Positions 8,180-17,132 of a DNA stretch of 64,000 nucleotides are shown in pieces. Position 1 is the stretch's first letter. Each line of letters begins with the position of its first letter. The stretch spans positions 124,001 to 188,000 of the forward strand of contig NW_005178734.1 of the NCBI RefSeq assembly GCF_000350225.1, in the 5' to 3' direction. A program made the position numbers and the translations under genes. The notes below the pieces were generated by a model. It was not told where the DNA came from. It was given only the letters and a program-made list of their open reading frames with translations, and did not search any database. Source of the stretch: Chondrus crispus. Its lineage: Eukaryota; Rhodophyta; Florideophyceae; Gigartinales; Gigartinaceae.

Positions 8180-10533
8180 CGCGCAAGGACGCGGACCCCA
8201 ACTTCGACGACCCGACCGAGCTGCAACTTCAAGCGTTCGAGGCGTTGAAGGAGCGGATGATTTCACCGCCGATCCTGGCATTGCCGCGGCACGGTCGGCC
8301 GTACATGATCGACACGGATGCTAGTGCCTATCAACTGGGCTGTACGTTGCTCCAGGAACACGAAGGCGCCAACGACTGGCGCCCCGTGGGGTATTGGTCG
8401 TACTCACTGTCCGATAGTGAGCGCAACTACAGCGCGACGGAGCGCGAATGCTTTGCCGTAGTGTGGGCCGTCCGCACACTACGGCCGTACATCGAAGGTA
8501 CCAAGTTCATCGTCCGGACGGACCATGATGCCCTCCGATGGCTTATGTCCCTCACGGAGAGTTCCGGAAGGCTTACCCGGTGGCGACTGCGGTTGGCGGA
8601 ATACGACTTCGCCATCCAGTACCGCCCCGGGCGCGTGCACCAGGTGCCCGATGCCCTGTCACGCCTCGTGTCGCCAAGGGTCACCGACGACCCTCGCCCA
8701 GTCGTCGAGGTGGATGACGACATTCCCACCTTCGATGCGGGTACGACCGTCCGTGACATGTCGGACGAGCTCGCGGACCACGTCTGTACCGCGAGCTGCG
8801 ATCACAAGGCCGTCCATGTCTTCGTCACAACAAGGAACCAAGCCGGATCGCGAAGAGGGTCGCGCGTCCGTACGCGCGACGAGCCGAGGGGCAACGACGA
8901 GGCCCCCGCTCTTGAAGGGCCCACCTCGTTCTGGGAGGAGAACGACGAGTTCGACGCTGTCGACATCGAGCGCGCCGAACAACCCGAAGTTGGCGCGCCC
9001 GCCTCCACGGTCGCCCCTCCGCAGGACGACCTTCCGGCCCCTCTTACGTTAGAGGAGATAGCCGAGGAGCAGCGCGTGGATGACTTCTGCCAGACCGTAC
9101 TGGCACGACAGTCAGAGTCCCGGGACTCCGCGTTCTTCGAGGACCACCACGGGGTGCTCAAACGGAGACACCCCTTCGGCCCTGATATCGTTCAGGTGGT
9201 GGTACCTCGGACGCTTCGCGCCAGGCTCCTTCGCCTGTGCCACAACCCAGCCATTGCGGGGCACCCGGGCCAGAACCGTATGTACTTCGCGCTCCGTCGC
9301 GAGTACTACTGGCCCCATCTCGCTGCAGATGTCGCAGCTACGGAGCGAGGGTGCCGAACATGCGCGATGAACCGTGTTAAGTTGCGGAAACACCTCAACC
9401 GTTTGAAGTTGTTTCCGGCAACACGGCCGCTTGAGAGCCTCGCCATCGACATTTTGGGACCGCTACCCAAGACGAAGGCGGGGAAACGGTTCCTTCTCGT
9501 AATTACGGATCGTTTCACCAAGCTGACTCAAGTTGTGGCACTGCGGACCGTAACCGCGTACACGGTAGCCGTCGCGTTCTGCGACGCGTGGGTATTTAAA
9601 TACGGCGTCCCACGCTCGCTACTGTCGGATAACGGACCGCAGTTTAACGCGAAGTTCTTCCACAGCACGTGCCGTGTCCTGGGGGTGACGAACTTGTACA
9701 CTTCGGCATACCACCTCCAGACGAACGGGCAGGTCGAGCGATACAACCGGACGATCGCTTCGATGTTACGGAATTACGTCGGCGAACATCAGGACGACTG
9801 GGACGTGTACGTGGGGCCGCTCACGTACGCGTACAACTCCCACGTACATCGTACGACGAGTACCACGCCCTTCGAGCTCGTCCTCAGCCGACCCCCGCCG
9901 GAGTTCTCTCTACGTAGAGCCGACGGTGACGCGCCCCCGTCCGACAGGGGCAACGCGCGCTCTGAGTTCCTCAAGACGTTGGACGACACGATCCAGAAGG
10001 CGTACGGGAGCCTGCGCCGGACGCAGGCTCGGTACAAGCGCGACTTCGATAAGCGCTTCAGACGGCTCAACGCACGTATCAAGCCAGGTAATTACGTCTA
10101 CCTGAACCCCACCGATGGGGCAAAGACGTCTAACAAACTCGCGTCGCCCGCCGTTGGGCCATACGGCGTACTCGCCAACGACCGGCGAACCATCACGATC
10201 GATCGTGATGGTGTCACCGAGCGCGTCTCCGCAGACCGCTGCGTGTACGCGCCACCACTGAAGGGCGCGCCACGGGCGAGTACGACAGCCCCAAGCGACC
10301 TTGCCGACAAGGTCACCGAGGGCACGCAGTATGCCGTGGAACGATTACTCCGGCATCGAGCCATGGAGAACGGAACCATCGAGTTCCTCATCAAGTGGGC
10401 GGATTACGACACGCCCACATGGACCGCCCGGACTCACGTTCCGGAGGAGTTGGTGTCTCGTTACGCCCAACGCCTCCGGAGACGCACCGGCAGGAACCTC
10501 ACGTCTGACGTGAACGCGGACGATCACGCTTGA
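8170..10533 (+). CDS. Element B pol, part 2: RNase H, integrase, chromodomain
   Basis: Continues pol one frame over (open from about 8116). RNase H: IDTDASAYQLG near 8308, ERNYSATERECFAVVWA near 8420 and RTDHDALRW near 8516 supply the acidic residues. Integrase: an HHCC zinc finger (CHNPAIAGH near 9239, CRTCAMN near 9353), then D,D-35-E: AIDILGP near 9442, SDNGPQF near 9628 and GQVERYNRT near 9730. The C-terminal chromodomain (YAVERLLRHRAMENGTIEFL onward, with IKWADYDTPTW, 10330-10427) would steer integration to modified histones, as known for chromoviruses. The stop is at 10531. All key residues are present, so the upstream frameshift is the main visible defect. Confidence 0.92.
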   Translation, partial: NDMTRKDADPNFDDPTELQLQAFEALKERMISPPILALPRHGRPYMIDTDASAYQLGCTLLQEHEGANDWRPVGYWSYSLSDSERNYSATERECFAVVWAVRTLRPYIEGTKFIVRTDHDALRWLMSLTESSGRLTRWRLRLAEYDFAIQYRPGRVHQVPDALSRLVSPRVTDDPRPVVEVDDDIPTFDAGTTVRDMSDELADHVCTASCDHKAVHVFVTTRNQAGSRRGSRVRTRDEPRGNDEAPALEGPTSFWEENDEFDAVDIERAEQPEVGAPASTVAPPQDDLPAPLTLEEIAEEQRVDDFCQTVLARQSESRDSAFFEDHHGVLKRRHPFGPDIVQVVVPRTLRARLLRLCHNPAIAGHPGQNRMYFALRREYYWPHLAADVAATERGCRTCAMNRVKLRKHLNRLKLFPATRPLESLAIDILGPLPKTKAGKRFLLVITDRFTKLTQVVALRTVTAYTVAVAFCDAWVFKYGVPRSLLSDNGPQFNAKFFHSTCRVLGVTNLYTSAYHLQTNGQVERYNRTIASMLRNYVGEHQDDWDVYVGPLTYAYNSHVHRTTSTTPFELVLSRPPPEFSLRRADGDAPPSDRGNARSEFLKTLDDTIQKAYGSLRRTQARYKRDFDKRFRRLNARIKPGNYVYLNPTDGAKTSNKLASPAVGPYGVLANDRRTITIDRDGVTERVSADRCVYAPPLKGAPRASTTAPSDLADKVTEGTQYAVERLLRHRAMENGTIEFLIKWADYDTPTWTARTHVPEELVSRYAQRLRRRTGRNLTSDVNADDHA

Positions 10534-12383
10534 GAGGGGGGCCCTCAACCGCTTCGTTACGGTTGACGTGAGGACCGCACAGAAGTCAAGCCGTATTTGA
10601 CTCCCAAAACCCAAGGACGCACGACGTAAAGGCGAGGCAGTACGGACTGCCAGCAAGGATCTCGACCCCGCAGTGACCGACGATACGAGGACGCAGAGCT
10701 CGAAGGGGAGTCGAATACCCCTTCCGGAGCTGAAAGGTCGGACCCCCCCCCCGAACAGGGTCACCGGACGTTCCGTTAAGTCCGATCATCGCGGCGAGGG
10801 GAGGGCCAACGACTGAGGCAACCCCAACGGAATCACGGGAGCCCTTGGAATAATAGTGGAGAAGAGCTGAAACGCGGGGGGTAGAGACCGAGAGTCACTG
10901 TGGCTCGTGAGGATGGGGGTCCCGGATGAGACAACGAGCAACTCCGCCAACGGCTAATACGCGAAAATTGAGGCGAGGAGAAAACTACACTGTCATACCC
11001 CCGACCCGGTCTCGACAGCACTACCGGCGGATGAGGTGTGAAAAAATGAGAAGAAATGGGGACACTTGTCGTACAGTGCGGCAACCCCCCGCAGCGCCCG
11101 GCTCGCTCGGTGTCAATCCGCCACCACGGAAATGGAAAAATTAACGGAAAATTAATCGGAAAAAAGGGGCAACTCACGTGAGCGAACGTACGCACGTCGG
11201 CATAGGAGACACGCAATGCCCCGCGGGACACTGTACGAATCACCACCGCCGCCTGTTGCGTCCAATGAAGTGACGACGTCATAGTGGTAGAACGCGGTGC
11301 GACACCCCGACTCGGCTCATTGCGCACCGACCCCGCGCACAACCCCTGGGCCGATCGCAATACGGGTCAGGAAGCCTGTTCGACACCGGCCTTCTTTCCC
11401 CGCTCCGCGCGTGTTTCGCGTCTGCGCCCTCGCCCCCGAAGGGCGAGGGGCGCGAAGAAGGAGACGCGTGTTGCGCGTCCGCCCCCTCGCCCCGGAAGGG
11501 CGAGGGGCGCGAGGCATAAGACGAAAACCCCAACGCTGCGCCCTCGCCACCGAATGGCAAGGGGCTCCCGATCGTTCGTCGCCCCTTTCTCCTCCGCGTC
11601 TGGGAGAGAAAGAGCGGGCACCAAGGAACAAGGAAGAGGAGGAGGCAAACGCGTTGAGCACTGTTTCGAAAAACGAGCCGCGGTGAGCCCGATGCGCAGG
11701 CGGAAAAGAAATGGCTCGCCGGAAGCTATACGCCGGCAGAGGAAAAGGAGGGCAACAGGCCTCCGGAGTCCCGAGACAGGGGGGGGGATGAGCGAGTCCG
11801 TCCCTCGCCAGGACAAGTCAGGTAGGAACCCCTGAGGAACAGCACCGTGCGCAAACCGCTGTCGTACAGGGCGCTTGCACGCCGAGTGCAAGAGGAGGAG
11901 TTCAGCTCGCCGCGCACCAGGAAGGAAGGTAAGCAAACGGGGGTGTCGTAGGGAACCGAGGAGCAGGAGCAGTCCAGATCGGCCCAGGGACTCAGGATTG
12001 ACCCTCTCCACAAGCCGGGGAGGTCCCGCTAAGGAGGAGCGGCGAAGTTGCCCCGGGAGAATGCGAAACGATCGCTCCCCGAAAACGAACGCCGCAGGGG
12101 GAGGGCGGAGTTAATTGGAAACACCAACGCCCTTACACAGTAGTAATTTGGACAGCTGGCCGAGGACGGATGATGCGTCTGCCTCGATGGACTTGTACGA
12201 AAGGGGGTACTAAGCAGCGAGGGCATGAAGGGTAATGGGAAGAAGAGGACCGACGCAAAGAACACGTAACCAGGGAAGCAAATTTACTGTGACCCGGCGA
12301 CGAGTCATCCCCCCCCCCCTTTTCCATTGTCTCGTTGACGGAGGGGTGAAGGGTCCCGCGCGGTCGACGACCAGACCGCGCGG
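10534..12383. other. Element B extra segment, left part: no convincing gene
   Basis: A GC-rich stretch after pol. Its first bases (10507-10540) resemble the sequence just before the 3' LTR (16498-16530): both have GTGAACGCGGACG followed by CTTGAGAGGGGGG. This suggests that 10540-16500 was inserted next to, or duplicated with, the original polypurine tract. Contents: a run of nine or more C (10742-10752), three hairpin units (11424-11565), and a 9-bp inverted repeat CGCGCGGTC/GACCGCGCG at 12357-12382. Frames here are short and repetitive. Confidence 0.6.
11424..11565. repeat. Three-unit hairpin array
   Basis: Three imperfect copies, about 57 bp apart (11424-11453, 11481-11510, 11538-11565), of a GC-rich inverted repeat: CCCTCGCCC, short loop CCGAA or CGGAA, then GGGCGAGGGG. 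The third is diverged but compensated (CTCGCCA with TGGCAAGG), so the stem is kept. Function unknown. Confidence 0.75.
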
Positions 12384-14671
12384 TCAGCCGCTCGCGTCGT
12401 TTGAGGGCACGCGGGCCCCTGACCCACGGTTGTTCGGAGGACAGTACCCCGGGTGCCGGGGCAATTCGGCGTCCATGTCCGCCAAGGAGGGCATTGTGAC
12501 ACGAGTCATACTCTCACCGCTCGCCCAGTTTCGGGACGGGCGAGGGTCAGACCCGTACGCGGCGTACGGGTCACGGATGGTAGAGGTAGCAGGGCCGTGA
12601 GGAACGCCACCAGCTGGCAGGGGCGCCGACGGAGCCAAACGCAAGCGGTCGCGCTCGCACCGGTAGCGTTCGCGATCGTACACCGCTCGCTCGTAGGCCG
12701 CGGCTTGGCGCTCGGACGCCTCGCGCACGGACCGTAGCTCCCGGTTCACCCGCTGCAGTTCCGCGGAGCGCGTTTCCAGGTCGTCACGTAGACCGCGCGC
12801 TTCATCACTCCGAGTGAGGAAGCATTCAGCCAGGGTATCGACCAACCCGCCTACGGTCCAAGCTCGCCGGCTGGCAACGCCTAACGCTAGCACTACCTTG
12901 GGGGCGACCATCAGCTCCTCGTGGGGGAGCACCAGCTCACGTATGCGGCGCCCCCGGGGCGCGTCCTGCCTCACCGCGTCGAGTGGTGGGACGGGGAGGA
13001 CAGCGTCTGAGGGAACAGGACCACCTGCGGGGTCGTGATCGGCACCCCGCGTCGGTCGAGAGGGGTACAGGGCGACACCAACGAAGTCTCCGCCTACGGC
13101 GTCGAGGTCCCGGTAGCGCTTCCGGCGTCCACGCCGGTGTTCGGAACCAACCCCTCCCCTCCTTTCCGCGTTACCGACGGCCGGGGGCACGGGACGGGGA
13201 CGCGCGGCGAAGGCGTCCATGGTTGGTTCGTACGTCAGGAAAGAGCTACGGGCGCCTGTGGTATAGTCCATCCACGAACGGTGGTTCAGAGGACTGACTT
13301 CTCCGACCCGGCCCATGAGGCTAATGGCATGGCTGAACGTCCACGGGACGTGAGCAGAGCCGACGTCGGCTGGATGCAGTGCGACGTCGGGAAGGCCCGA
13401 CGCGACGCGCCCCACGAACGTGACCGTGGGGACGGGCTGCACGAACGCACGCTTGTTCATACACACCTCCGACATGAAAGCGCAGCACACGGACCACGCC
13501 CACTCGCGCTCATAGTTGTGCGCGAGCCACGGGTGGGCTGGGTGCTGTGGATCGGCGCACGCGATGCCAAAATGTTTCAGAATGGGAGACAGCAATGGGT
13601 GTACCCCCAACGACGGAAAGCTCTCCCGCACGACCAAGGGGAGAGCGGGAAAATCACCAACCGACAACCCGGACGCGAAGGCGGCAGATGGGACGACACG
13701 ACCGTCCGCCTCGTTCTCTCCCCTGTAGGCGGACCAGTCGTGGTGAGCGAAACCCACGGCGTATAGCCGCATCAAGGAACACGAGGACTTCTGTAGAGCC
13801 ACGAGGGGCTTGGTGAAGGCGTAGGGGCGGGGCGAGACGTACAGCCCCGCCACCTCTGACAGCACGAAGCGTCGGGGGTCTACCTGCACCGACCCGGCCA
13901 GGAGCGCCCCATACGATCAACGTAGATGACCTCCGCTACGCTGTACGCGAATGTACGGTCGCCAGGCAGCTCGTCCGGGAGCTGGTAGCCGAACCCGCCG
14001 CCTTCGGCCATTAAGCGGTGAAGGACCGAAGACGCTTCTTCGAGGCCGCCCGTCTCGTACACCTTAAACACGCGGGCGAGATCGGGTCGAAGCCACCCGC
14101 ACGAGATCACCTCCGCCACGGTGATCCCGGAACGGCCCCGGCGTGACCAGGGGTACTGCAGCTCGTCGACAGAGAGCAGTGGGACATCGGAAGACGGAAC
14201 CCCGAACCACTGCGTGGCTGAGGCCACCTCCCCCTCCCGGCAGGAGGAAGAGGGGTGAGGTACGGAGGTACGACGGCCGAAGGATGCACCGTCGGGAACA
14301 CGAGCCGTCCCCACCGCCGCGAGGGCGGCAGAGCCGCGCGCGACGCCCGGACGGGCAACGGGAAGGACGACGGCCGCTGGGGTCGGTTGGGCAGCCGGAC
14401 GGAACGCGATGACCGGTTTGGGTGGCCCCACGGGAGAAGCCACCAGCTCCACGGAGACGGTCGTGGAGCGGGAACGGGACTTCTGGAAAGCCGGAGGAGC
14501 CGGCGGGGTCGGACGGGTCAGAGCGATGTCGTCCCCATGCGAACCAGGGGACGCGCTCGATGACCCGACCCCGTGCGGCAAAGGAATCGCGACGACGGAC
14601 GCGCCCGCCGCCACGGGTTTGCCACCGCCAGCGGGCGGCGGCGGAGGAGGAAGAGAGGTCGAGTCGGCCAT
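12384..14671 (-). CDS. Opposite-strand ORF of element B (two overlapping frames, one frame change)
   Basis: Two minus-strand frames, 14671-13880 (263 codons) and 13889-12384 (501 codons), abut and together read as one protein of about 760 residues with a frame change near 13885. The N-terminus is Pro/Ala/Ser-rich; the middle has FGYQLPDELPGDRTF, VVPSAAF and HFGIACADPQHPAHPW; a basic RRGRRKRYRD patch could be a nuclear signal; the last quarter (about 12850-12600) is a strong coiled coil (LRDDLETRSAELQRVNREL and following). I do not recognise the family. Element A carries an ORF in the same place and orientation with motifs in the same order, arguing against chance. It overlaps no pol or env gene. 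Confidence 0.6.
12550..12572. repeat. Perfect 11-bp inverted repeat
   Basis: GACCCGTACGC, one central base, GCGTACGGGTC. It lies inside the opposite-strand ORF near its 3' end. Confidence 0.85.
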
Positions 14672-16518
14672 GATAGGACGGCCGATAGCACGGAGCGGAG
14701 ATGATCGGTCGGGACTGTCGGGGAAGGACTGGGACAGCGCAAAGTGGAGCTGGAGTTTGTCTACCGTCGGCGGTGCTGGTGAGGGTTCAGGGAGCGAAGG
14801 ACGAGGGTTCTACAAGCCACCTCAGGAAACGGCGGAACACGCGCCCGACGTGCGCAAAAATTCATTCTGCAGCATACCCTACAACGTACGCACAGTGCGC
14901 TCGCCCGGTGTAAGAACCGCCACGTATGCCGCCCCGCCGACGAGGGTCGAGTGCGAAACGCCACCACGCCGGCACGTGGCCCGCATGGTACCCCGAGCTG
15001 TGCTCCATCCCAAGAGGCCCGCCGCAAACCGACCCCCTCCTACTTCGAGCACGCGTGCCACCGTCGACGGCAGGCGCCCCCTTGTCCCACACACAACCCC
15101 TTCTGCCCCACCGAAAGGGGATGTACGATCACCCCAGGCGCCGTCTATCAGCGCGGGAAGGATGGGTCGTGGAGAGACGGTCGCTCTCGCGGCTCGGACG
15201 AGAACGAGACGCTGCTGAGGTTGCGTCCGTACGGCTCCCCAACGCAAACGAGGAAACGACGAGGATAAGCCGGAGGGGCAGCGACGAGGAACGACGAAAA
15301 ATGGGTCGTGGCACGCAGGAAAGGCGGAGCCGCGCCACCAGGCCAGCCGGGTTCCTGTCGCGCTCCGGACTGCATCGTCTCGCTTGCCGTAGAGCCACAC
15401 GCCGAACCCGTGACACGTAATAAGGGATCGCGTGCCGCCTCCGCAGCAATGGCGTGCCTCCACGAAGGGGGGAAGAATGAGACCTCGCACCACAAGCGGA
15501 AAATCACGGCTCCCGAGACCGACGCGCGGCGCGAACGCGGGAAAGGAGCGACGAAAAGAAGGTGTCGAAACCCGGCGTACGCGAGCAACCACGGGCAGCG
15601 ACACGGAAAGCGTGCACGACGGACAAGAAGGACCTCGGGCAATCACGTCGTACCCCCTCGGCCTACCCCATCGGATGGGGTAGGACGATCAGAGAATAGC
15701 CAACAATAACACGCGTGATGCCCCCATGACAGCCGGAGATGAAGGTAGTGTCAAGCCATGACATGGCCCCATCATCACAAGGCTCTACGAGAGGGCTGGG
15801 ATGGCGATCGACCTCACGGAAGACGAAATGGGTGAGCTGCGCATTCGAAATCTCACGGAACCCGCTCTCTATGATGCTGCGGCCAAGAGCGTTGTCACTG
15901 ACGGCGCGCGGTCGGGCCTGGAGTACAAGTAACGCATGGAGGACGTCGGGTACTTCGAGAAGTTGGACGCGTGGCACGACGTTATGATGGCCAGGAAAGC
16001 CACCATCGCGGAGGGGAGCTGGTGGAGATCGGCGCGACGACGGAGCTCTCGTTGCGCGACCTGCACAACCCCTCCCGCCGCATCGCCTTGCGCCCCGTAT
16101 CGGACGAGGGGACAAGGGACGCGGGGGAGGAAAAGGACGAAGATTTAATGCGACGGATTGGGAACGCTGGCAAGGGGGACCCCGGGGTAACGACGGACAT
16201 GCTGGGACCCCCCCCACAGCACGGGATGATCGGGGGACGGTAAATCAGGAAGGCTGTGACAGCACCTAGGAGGCGCCGGGAAAGCCGTGGAGAGGAGGTT
16301 GGCGCAACGCCAGACGCACGCGCACTGCGAGGGGAAAGGCTTGCGAAGAGGAGGATGGTGGTGACAACGAACTAGAGGAGTCGGCATCACGGGGAGTGCA
16401 GGGGGGGCACAGGTCAGCACGGAGGGACACGAGCGAGTGTGACCGCCGTGGGGACAGGACAGGCCGAAGAGAAGGAACACGATCTACAAGCCCAGGAGTG
16501 AACGCGGACGTTCACTCT
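14672..16518. other. Element B extra segment, right part: mostly non-coding
   Basis: Between the opposite-strand ORF's start and the polypurine tract. On the minus strand this is the upstream region of that ORF, so its promoter would lie here; no TATA element stands out. The only protein-like stretch is the decayed plus-strand frame at 15765-16190. Long frames on both strands at 14879-15650 look like GC-driven noise. Confidence 0.5.
15765..16190 (+). pseudogene. Decayed small plus-strand ORF near the 3' end of element B
   Basis: A protein-like frame reads RLYERAGMAIDLTEDEM, RNLTEPALYDAAAKSVVTDG up to a TAA at 15930-15932, continues in the same frame with MEDVGYFEKLDAWHDVMMAR, and after a frame change near 16015 continues ELVEIGATTELSLRDLHN to about 16150. 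The acidic, non-repetitive composition differs from the Arg/Pro-rich noise around it. Family not recognised. A weakly similar pattern (EEAIIFEIDSAFDKVTVDAR) occurs after pol in element A at 21615-21780. It may be a remnant of a second accessory gene. Confidence 0.4.
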
Positions 16519-16532
16519 TGAGAGGGGGGTGA
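16519..16532 (+). other. Polypurine tract of element B
   Basis: TGAGAGGGGGGTGA directly precedes the 3' LTR, the place where plus-strand DNA synthesis is primed. A near copy, CTTGAGAGGGGGG, sits at 10529-10541 right after pol. Confidence 0.75.
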
Positions 16533-17132
16533 TGTGGTATAACCCCAAACGGAAATTCGGAAATTAGATTAGGATTAGATCAGCGACAGTAAGGCACGAG
16601 CCTTACAGCTACGCGCGCACACACGTGTCCTCCACGTGTACGGGACGCGTACTACACGTGGACTGTCAGCCCCGACGGCTGACAGCGTTACAGTGTCGGT
16701 CGACCGGCACTACTGTAGAGTTATGATAGACTACAATGTACATTAAATATGAGCGGACCGCCGGCGGTGGAGGACGACAAGCACGGACTTGTCAAGGATC
16801 CTCCACCTTGGTCCGCCCGCTTACTTTCAGGTACTTCCGTCCGTTTTACCTAGAAGTAGCACCGCGCGCGGGTTGAGGACGCGCGTAGCACGCCCACGAG
16901 CCGGCTCCGCCTCCGCCCGTCGGTACTGGAACGTCACCCAGTACCGCTCCGGGGCGTCGAGGCGTAGAACCGCTCGCGCGTGCGCGCGTCCTCCCCGATC
17001 CCGCTCTACCACCGCTACCTCGAGCCCGTGCTCGGTACCGTGGGTGGGCCGTGCTTCTGTCTTCCCGCCGATCGGGGTCTTTCCGAACTGTCAGTACTCA
17101 CCCCCCTCGTCGTTGGGGGTGATTATACTACA
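16533..17132 (+). repeat. 3' LTR of element B
   Basis: 600 bp, matching 2596-3195 with one substitution seen (T at 16824). It ends CTACA and is followed by ATGAG, the right target duplication, with which element A's pol resumes. Confidence 0.95.

Larger units (their letters stand above)
2596..17132 (+). mobile_element. Element B: complete chromovirus (14.5 kb) nested in element A
   Basis: Flanked by ATGAG duplications, bounded by two 600-bp LTRs starting TGTGGTATAA and ending TTATACTACA. Internal order: primer site, gag, pol (protease, RT, RNase H, integrase, chromodomain), a 6-kb extra segment with opposite-strand ORFs, polypurine tract. The LTRs appear identical except A/T at 2887 versus 16824, so the insertion is very recent. 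Despite this, pol has a one-base deletion near 8170. The 14.5-kb length is well above the usual 5-7 kb because of the segment 10534-16518. Confidence 0.95.

Noticed and set aside
8116-8180. Programmed frameshift in element B pol
   Set aside because: There is no slippery heptamer, and comparison with element C shows one missing G (ACGAC versus ACGGAC). A simple deletion or base-call error is more likely.
14879-15650. 255-codon minus-strand frame in element B
   Set aside because: It overlaps long frames on both strands in GC-rich DNA, with Arg/Pro/Gly/Ser-biased composition and no counterpart in element A.
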